From positions 18,936 to 37,621 of the forward strand of contig DBCL01000010.1 in assembly GCA_002293025.1 (NCBI GenBank): a DNA stretch of 18,686 nucleotides, given 5' to 3'. Both the position numbers and the translations under genes were made by a program. Each line of letters opens with the position of its first letter. Position 1 is the first letter of the stretch. The stretch comes from Actinobacteria bacterium UBA959. Its GTDB lineage: Bacteria; Actinomycetota; Actinomycetes; S36-B12; UBA5976. Shown piece by piece: positions 14,267-18,686 of this stretch. The notes under the pieces are model-generated. The model did no database searches. It saw only the letters and a list, made by a program, of their open reading frames with translations, and was not told the DNA's origin.

Positions 14267-14977
14267 CTATTCCTCTATGCGCAATACGTAACCCACACCA
14301 CGAACAGTTTGGACCAATCGAGGTTCTCCATTTTCCTCAAGTTTGCGTCGCAGGTAGCCGATGTAAACATCTAGACCGTTGCTAAGTGTTGGTGATATCC
14401 ATCCCCACACTTTCTCAAGCAACATATCTCTTGGCACAACCTTGCCAGCATTTCGGGCCAACACTTCTAGTAGTGCAAATTCAGTTCTAGTGAGATTGCA
14501 ATGTCTGCCGTTTCGAGTTGCCCGATATGCAGTTGGATCCACAACTAGATCTTCAATCTTGTAGACCTCACCATCAGGCAACACATCAGTATCAACTGCT
14601 GCATCTAATTGAATTCTGCGTAAGAGTGCTCGAACTCTGGCTAGTAGTTCTGGTAGCGCGAATGGCTTAGGTAGATAGTCATCTGCGCCAGCATCTAAGC
14701 CAGCCACTCGATCTGAAATTTGAGTTCGAGCAGTTAAAACCAATACTGGAATGTCATCGCCACGAGCTCTAATCTGCTTGACCACATCCAAGCCATCTAA
14801 ATCAGGTAGTCCTAAATCTAAGATAAGTAAATCTGGTCGGGTGCCATGCTCACCATTCACTCGTTGCAATGCTTCACGAGCAGTGGCAACTGCCTCTGCT
14901 TCCATGCCATCAAATTTGATGGCGCGAACTACTGCTTCACGAATTGCTCGGTCGTCATCTACTACTAAAACTGTCAT
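14267..14977 (-). CDS. OmpR/PhoB-family response regulator (MprA-like)
   Basis: A 236-residue DNA-binding regulator. The receiver domain (1-120) has the acidic triad VVDDD (5-9), the phospho-acceptor Asp54 in LLILDLGLPDLDG, VLVLTA and the conserved Lys in DDYLPKPF. A winged-helix domain (about 135-236) carries TRTEFALLEVLARNAGKVVPRDMLLEKVWG and the closing LDVYIGYLRRKLE...VQTVRGVGYVLR. I start at the ATG at 14975-14977 because it begins at the receiver strand (MTVLVVDDD) and has a GGGGAG Shine-Dalgarno nine bases upstream; a TTG at 15002-15004 would add nine residues. It lies 68 bases after pntB on the same strand, so read-through from the transhydrogenase genes is possible. Confidence 0.93.
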   Translation of the reverse strand: MTVLVVDDDRAIREAVVRAIKFDGMEAEAVATAREALQRVNGEHGTRPDLLILDLGLPDLDGLDVVKQIRARGDDIPVLVLTARTQISDRVAGLDAGADDYLPKPFALPELLARVRALLRRIQLDAAVDTDVLPDGEVYKIEDLVVDPTAYRATRNGRHCNLTRTEFALLEVLARNAGKVVPRDMLLEKVWGWISPTLSNGLDVYIGYLRRKLEENGEPRLVQTVRGVGYVLRIEE

Positions 14978-15045
14978 GTGGTTATTCTCCCCTGTTCTAG
15001 CCAAAAATGATGGAGATTGACTCTCCCAGTCTAGAAATCTGCCAG

Positions 15046-16437
15046 TTAAACGGCTTTTAGAGCGCTGACCACCTGGGTAAGTGATGCTTTGGCATCACCA
15101 AACAACAAGGTGGTTTTTGGATCAAACAACAGCTCATTTTCAATGCCTGCAAACCCTGGTCGCATTGAACGCTTTAAGAAGATTACGTTAGCCGCATGCG
15201 CCACTTCTAAAATTGGCATTCCATAGATCGGACAGCCTGGGGTGGTTTTTGCTGCTGGGTTAACCACATCATTTGCTCCAATAATTAGCGCAACGTCTGT
15301 TTGCGCAAATGTTGGATTAACTTCTTCCATCTCAACTAACTGCTCATAGGGCACATTTGCTTCAGCAAGCAATACATTCATGTGCCCTGGCATACGACCA
15401 GCAACAGGATGAATTCCATATGCGACATCAATACCTTTGGCAGTTAACAAATCTGCTAATTCGCGCACTGTGTGTTGTGCTTGAGCAACTGCTAAACCAA
15501 ATCCTGGAACAATCACAACTCGGCGCGCATAATTAAGCAGGATCGCCACATCTTCAGCAGATGAAGACTTAACAGATCTAGTCTCGGTGCCACCTGCGGA
15601 TTCTTGGGCCTTAGCGGTGAATGCACCAAACAACGTTCCAAAAAGTGATCGGCCCATAGCTGCAGCCATTAAGCGAGTGAGAATGGTGCCGCTAGCTCCA
15701 ACTAATGTTCCAGCCACGATTAACAACACTGAATCCAGCACATAACCACTTGCAGCCACAGTTAAACCAGTGAAAGCATTCAATAGTGAGATCACAATTG
15801 GCACATCTGCACCACCAACAGGAAGGACAAACAAAACACCAAACACCAAAGACAGTGCTCCCAGCACTAATAGTGGTGTGGTGCCACCATCTCTAATTAC
15901 CCAACCTGAAACCACTAAAACTGAGATCAAGGTGCCAGCAATTACAAAACGTCCACCTGCAAACACAACTGGTCTTGTGGTCATTAATTCTTGTAGTTTT
16001 AGGAAAGTAACAATCGAGCCAGAGAAAGAAACACAGCCCACAACCACAGTGAATACCGTTGCCACAACTGCTGCCAAGCTGGCATCTGCTCCAAGTCTTA
16101 AGTACTCCACAATTGCAACTAATGCCGCAGCTCCACCGCCAACACCATTGAACAAGGCAACTAGCTGCGGCATAGCAGTCATCTGCACTTTACGAGCTGC
16201 TGGAACTCCAACCAGCACACCAACAGCAATCGCTCCCAAGATAAGTGGCAGATTATTTAAAGGAAGGGTTGAACCTTCCGATGCATAAAAGAAAACAATC
16301 AAGGTTGCCAAGGTGGCACCAAAGGCACCTATTAGATTTCCACGTCTAGCAGTTCTAGGTGAAGATAAACCTTTCAAGGCCAACACAAAGCTAACAGCAG
16401 CAACCAGACCTAATAGATCATAGATATTTCTGCTCAT
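15046..16437 (-). CDS. pntB: NAD(P) transhydrogenase subunit beta
   Basis: PntB holds the NADP-binding domain III and most membrane helices of the proton-translocating transhydrogenase, which makes NADPH from NADH using the proton gradient. At 463 residues it is typical. The first 270 or so residues are largely hydrophobic helices (for example LPLILGAIAVGVLVGVPAAR and GGGAAALVAIVEYLR). Domain III starts near GFGLAVAQAQHTVRELADLL (about 312) and contains GIHPVAGRMPGHMNVLLAEA, the NADP contact loop GANDVVNPAA and KRSMRPGFAGIENELLF. Its start overlaps the pntA2 stop by four bases. Confidence 0.96.
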   Translation of the reverse strand: MSRNIYDLLGLVAAVSFVLALKGLSSPRTARRGNLIGAFGATLATLIVFFYASEGSTLPLNNLPLILGAIAVGVLVGVPAARKVQMTAMPQLVALFNGVGGGAAALVAIVEYLRLGADASLAAVVATVFTVVVGCVSFSGSIVTFLKLQELMTTRPVVFAGGRFVIAGTLISVLVVSGWVIRDGGTTPLLVLGALSLVFGVLFVLPVGGADVPIVISLLNAFTGLTVAASGYVLDSVLLIVAGTLVGASGTILTRLMAAAMGRSLFGTLFGAFTAKAQESAGGTETRSVKSSSAEDVAILLNYARRVVIVPGFGLAVAQAQHTVRELADLLTAKGIDVAYGIHPVAGRMPGHMNVLLAEANVPYEQLVEMEEVNPTFAQTDVALIIGANDVVNPAAKTTPGCPIYGMPILEVAHAANVIFLKRSMRPGFAGIENELLFDPKTTLLFGDAKASLTQVVSALKAV

Positions 16438-16718
16438 TTCTTCTTGCCTTTAAACATCTCCAACATACGATCAGTTACCACAAAGCCACCAACCATATTG
16501 ATAGTGGCTAACACAATTGCGATAACAGACAAAGTTAGTTCTAATGTTGTTTCCGAATGATCGGCCACCATGATGGCTCCAACCAAGATCACACCATGAA
16601 TTGCATTTGCACCACTCATTAATGGGGTGTGCAAGGTGGTAGAAACTTTAGAAACAACCTCAAATCCAATAAAAATAGAAAGCACAAAGATTGAAAATAA
16701 AGCCATCTCAGCACTCAC
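16434..16718 (-). CDS. pntA2: NAD(P) transhydrogenase subunit alpha, membrane part (PntA2)
   Basis: A 94-residue membrane subunit with three hydrophobic helices (ALFSIFVLSIFIGFEVVSKV, then GANAIHGVILVGAIMVA, then LELTLSVIAIVLATINMVGGFVV). It corresponds to the C-terminal membrane part of the single-chain E. coli PntA, encoded separately here as in many actinobacteria and alphaproteobacteria. The conserved HTPLMSGANAIHG stretch sits between helices 1 and 2. Overlaps of four bases with pntA1 (16715-16718) and pntB (16434-16437) indicate strict co-translation. Confidence 0.95.
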   Translation of the reverse strand: MSAEMALFSIFVLSIFIGFEVVSKVSTTLHTPLMSGANAIHGVILVGAIMVADHSETTLELTLSVIAIVLATINMVGGFVVTDRMLEMFKGKKK

Positions 16719-17854
16719 GCTGTCCCTCCAATACTGGATTTAACATTTTCTAACCGAATCTCACCTTGATGGGTGACAGCAGATGCAGCGATGATCTCAT
16801 CTTCAAAATTTGGTATTACTTCGCCTGGCTTATCAGTACTGTGCATCAACATCATTAGATTAAATACATTCTTGGCAAATAACTGGGATGCATGAAATGG
16901 CAGACTGCTTGGCACATCTTTAGCGCCCCAGATTCTAATTCCAGAACTTGTCTCCACAATTTCGCCAGGCTTTGATCCTTCTACGTTTCCACCAGACTCG
17001 GCTGCTAAATCAACAATTACAGAGCCACTCTTCATCCCTTGTAACATCTCACTGGTTACTAATCTTGGCGCGGCTCTGCCAGGCACTGCCGCTGTGGTGA
17101 TCAATACATCTGATTTTGAAATATATGGGGTGAGCAGTTCGCGTTGTTTGGCAGCGCGCTCTGGGGTCATCTCTCTGGCATATCCGCCAGCACCTTCAAG
17201 TGCTTCTAATTCAAGTTCAATGAAGCTTGCCCCCATTGAGATAACTTCATCTTTCGATGATGGTCTTACGTCGTATGCTGAAACAACTGCACCTAGTCTT
17301 CTTGAGGTTGCAATTGCTTGTAATCCAGCAACACCCGCACCCAGTACTAATACATTTGCAGGGGTCACAGTTCCAGCAGCGGTCATTAACAGTGGGAAAA
17401 ACCGTGGAGATAATTCGGCTCCTACAAGTGCAGCCTTATAACCCGCACACAATGCTTGTGAAGTTAAGGCATCCATTGATTGTGCTCTAGAAATTCTAGG
17501 GACTAACTCCAACGAGATTGCAGTCACTTTGGCTGCAACTGCAGCCTTGATTGAATCCACCGAATTAGTAGGAGACAAGAATGAAATCGTGATGCACCCA
17601 GGCTTTAACTGCTTAATCTGGTCTGCAGTTAGTGCGAGCACCGACAAAACGACATCTGCATCTTTGAACACGTCACCTGATTGAACTTCTGCACCGGCAG
17701 TTTTAAACATCTCGTCAGTTGCTTGAGATTTTTGACCCGCACCACTAGCCACCACAACTTGAAATCCAGACTTAATCAATCGAGGAACCAGATCTGGGGT
17801 TAAAGCCACTCGGGCTTCACCAGCAGCAGTTTCTTTAGGGACGGCAATTCGCAT
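16715..17854 (-). CDS. pntA1: NAD(P) transhydrogenase subunit alpha, NAD-binding part (PntA1)
   Basis: The soluble NAD(H)-binding domain I of the transhydrogenase, 379 residues, related to alanine dehydrogenase. It starts MRIAVPKETAAGEARVALTP, has ISRAQSMDALTSQ (121-133) in the hinge region, and a Rossmann motif VLVLGAGVAGLQAIATSRRLG (168-188) followed by SAYDVRPSSKDEV, with the acidic residue that selects NAD(H). No membrane segments, as expected for the split form. First gene of pntA1-pntA2-pntB. A TACCTT box six bases before the ATG suggests a leaderless operon mRNA. Confidence 0.96.
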   Translation of the reverse strand: MRIAVPKETAAGEARVALTPDLVPRLIKSGFQVVVASGAGQKSQATDEMFKTAGAEVQSGDVFKDADVVLSVLALTADQIKQLKPGCITISFLSPTNSVDSIKAAVAAKVTAISLELVPRISRAQSMDALTSQALCAGYKAALVGAELSPRFFPLLMTAAGTVTPANVLVLGAGVAGLQAIATSRRLGAVVSAYDVRPSSKDEVISMGASFIELELEALEGAGGYAREMTPERAAKQRELLTPYISKSDVLITTAAVPGRAAPRLVTSEMLQGMKSGSVIVDLAAESGGNVEGSKPGEIVETSSGIRIWGAKDVPSSLPFHASQLFAKNVFNLMMLMHSTDKPGEVIPNFEDEIIAASAVTHQGEIRLENVKSSIGGTA

Positions 17855-17860
17855 GGCGGA

Positions 17861-17866
17861 AAGGTA
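17861..17866 (-). promoter_or_regulatory. -10 box of leaderless pnt operon
   Basis: TACCTT on the minus strand, spacer TCCGCC, then the pntA1 ATG. It lies in the 39-base gap after the NlpC/P60 gene. No Shine-Dalgarno sequence or consensus -35 element is visible. Confidence 0.6.
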
Positions 17867-17893
17867 TCGGGTAACTAGAAAGTAGGCAGGGGT

Positions 17894-18454
17894 TTAAATT
17901 CGCCCGTAGGACAAATAAGAAGTTTGCCAGCCACCAGCAAGCCATAGCGACTGTTTGCTAACACTTCGGCCTGGGCGTGGTGCATGCCAGGCTTTGCCAG
18001 CCCCAGCATAAATTCCAACATGAAAGACTCGGCCTGACTTGTTATGCCAAAAAACTAGGTCCCCTGTTTTGAGTTCAGATTTGTTGATCTTCTCAGCCAC
18101 TTTTCTAATAGCCCCTGAGGACCGTGGCAGTTCAATCCCAACTTTGTTATAGACATAAGCGGTGAACCCAGAACAATCAAACCCTGACTTTGGGCTAGAG
18201 CCTGCCCATTTATAACGAACCCCTTTAAGGGCTGCTGCTGCATCAACTAACTTGACGGCTCGAACTTGAAGTAGGCGGGCAGCTCTAGAGGCTTTAGTTG
18301 CAGCCTCAACTCGACTAGTTAGCGCTTCTTCTTGAGCTTGAGAGGTTGCAATTGCGGGCTCAAGGTTTAAGAGCTCCTCTTGAGCATGGGCTGTCGGCAC
18401 CACACTGAAGGTGAGGCCAAGGCTCAAGGCCAGGGCTAACAATTTGGCTTGCAT
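17894..18454 (-). CDS. Secreted NlpC/P60 peptidoglycan hydrolase
   Basis: A 186-residue exported cysteine peptidase predicted to cut peptide crosslinks or stems of peptidoglycan. A signal peptide with cleavage near THA|QEE (residues 1-25) is followed by an Ala/Glu-rich helix (about 26-75) and the NlpC/P60 domain: KGVRYKWAGSSPKSGFDCSG with catalytic Cys94, KTGDLVFW (129-136), HVGIY with His145, and a third polar residue, probably His157 in AWHAPRPG. All catalytic residues are present. It resembles short RipA/RipD-type hydrolases but lacks a long coiled-coil regulator. The TAGGTT box indicates a leaderless start; the promoter region is shared with the photolyase. Confidence 0.94.
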   Translation of the reverse strand: MQAKLLALALSLGLTFSVVPTAHAQEELLNLEPAIATSQAQEEALTSRVEAATKASRAARLLQVRAVKLVDAAAALKGVRYKWAGSSPKSGFDCSGFTAYVYNKVGIELPRSSGAIRKVAEKINKSELKTGDLVFWHNKSGRVFHVGIYAGAGKAWHAPRPGRSVSKQSLWLAGGWQTSYLSYGRI

Positions 18455-18460
18455 AGGGTT

Positions 18461-18466
18461 AACCTA
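18461..18466 (-). promoter_or_regulatory. -10 box of leaderless nlpC/P60 gene
   Basis: TAGGTT on the minus strand, spacer AACCCT, then ATG at 18452-18454. The -35 position falls in the second copy of an 11-bp tandem repeat. Confidence 0.6.
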
Positions 18467-18471
18467 GCAGA

Positions 18472-18493
18472 ACCTTAAAAATACCTTAAAAAC
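18472..18493. repeat. Tandem 11-bp direct repeat in the nlpC-photolyase divergent promoter
   Basis: ACCTTAAAAAT (18472-18482) is followed directly by ACCTTAAAAAC (18483-18493). The 11-bp period is close to one DNA helical turn, so two copies would lie on the same face. It sits upstream of both divergent -10 boxes. It may be a regulator site or only an A-tract upstream element. Confidence 0.5.
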
Positions 18494-18522
18494 CTACGGT
18501 GGCTTGGGGCGGATTTCTCGCC

Positions 18523-18528
18523 TACCTT
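18523..18528 (+). promoter_or_regulatory. -10 box of leaderless photolyase gene
   Basis: TACCTT, spacer CATCCC, then the ATG at 18535. Same geometry as seven other genes in the window; no Shine-Dalgarno sequence. Confidence 0.6.
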
Positions 18529-18534
18529 CATCCC

Positions 18535-18686
18535 ATGCCCAGCATCTATTGGTTTCGAAGAGATCTACGCCTAGCTGATAACCCTGCCTTGGTGACCGCC
18601 TGGGAACAGGCTCAGCAAACTGATTCCAAGTTAATTGCGGTTTATATCTTTGATGAAGTTGAAACTAAAGGGTTCAATAATGTGCA
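18535..18686 (+). CDS. phr: Deoxyribodipyrimidine photolyase/cryptochrome family, N-terminal fragment (cut by window edge)
   Basis: The first 50 codons read MPSIYWFRRDLRLADNPAL, the signature start of the photolyase/cryptochrome alpha/beta domain, then LIAVYIFDEVE, the second Rossmann strand. The enzyme normally uses FAD and blue light to split UV pyrimidine dimers, fitting a sunlit habitat. The FAD-binding domain is outside the window, so photolyase versus cryptochrome cannot be decided. Divergent from the NlpC/P60 gene with an 80-base gap. Confidence 0.9.
   Translation, partial: MPSIYWFRRDLRLADNPALVTAWEQAQQTDSKLIAVYIFDEVETKGFNNV

Noticed and set aside
14978..15004. TTG at 15002-15004 as the response regulator start
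   Set aside because: The extra nine residues precede the first receiver strand and would absorb the GGGGAG Shine-Dalgarno of the ATG at 14977.
1..18686. Mobile elements, prophage, CRISPR array, toxin-antitoxin or defence systems
   Set aside because: No transposase, integrase, terminal repeats, regularly spaced repeats or toxin-like small gene pairs were seen; the region is ordinary core chromosome.

Overview
The window looks like chromosomal DNA from a streamlined, fairly low-GC actinobacterium. The best guess is a freshwater planktonic acI-type lineage (Nanopelagicales, for example Planktophila or Nanopelagicus); this is inferred, not proven. The reasons are actinobacteria-specific synteny (5-FTHF cyclo-ligase / galU / moeA-like / rimJ / SepX-GlpR, and fmdB / RcpC-CpaB-like / mscL), AT-leaning codon use, very short intergenic gaps, many 4-base ATGA overlaps, overlapping convergent gene ends and a photolyase. 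I see no mobile element, prophage, CRISPR array or rRNA, and no stretch over 300 bases lacks a gene.

Layout. Positions 1-4135 (minus strand) hold the N-terminal part of metG, rsmI, a SepX/GlpR-type membrane protein, a RimJ-type acetyltransferase, a shortened MoeA/gephyrin-like protein and galU. Positions 4184-4717 (plus) are 5-formyltetrahydrofolate cyclo-ligase, whose end overlaps a minus-strand pair of CrcB/Fluc fluoride channel subunits (4701-5371). Positions 5404-6551 (plus) hold an FmdB-type zinc ribbon protein, an RcpC/CpaB-like exported stub and mscL. A rhodanese follows on the minus strand, then an MFS transporter, a DUF3048 lipoprotein, tRNA-Arg(CCU), a secreted FN3-5'-nucleotidase and citrate synthase on the plus strand. 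From 12880 to 18454 the minus strand carries nlpC/P60, pntA1-pntA2-pntB transhydrogenase and an MprAB-like response regulator/histidine kinase pair. A photolyase starts at 18535 (plus) and runs off the edge.

How the genes fit together. Central metabolism: citrate synthase, proton-translocating transhydrogenase (NADPH from NADH and the proton gradient), GalU (UDP-glucose) and the folate salvage enzyme. Cell envelope and division: GlpR/SepX, the gephyrin-like Glp, NlpC/P60 and MscL. Environmental coping: fluoride export, photolyase, phosphate release from extracellular nucleotides and an envelope-type two-component system.

Two observations stand out. First, eight gene starts (metG, rsmI, glpR, galU, crcB, pntA1, nlpC, phr) have a TANNNT -10 box exactly six bases before the start codon, which implies leaderless mRNAs starting on the first base of the start codon. 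Most genes without the box (SAF-like, mscL, rhodanese, gltA, response regulator) show a Shine-Dalgarno sequence instead. Second, the MoeA homologue has lost all of domain II and all recognisable molybdenum-cofactor motifs, but stays in the gene cluster known from corynebacteria to encode the Glp-GlpR division system. It may be a minimal, purely structural gephyrin-like divisome protein.
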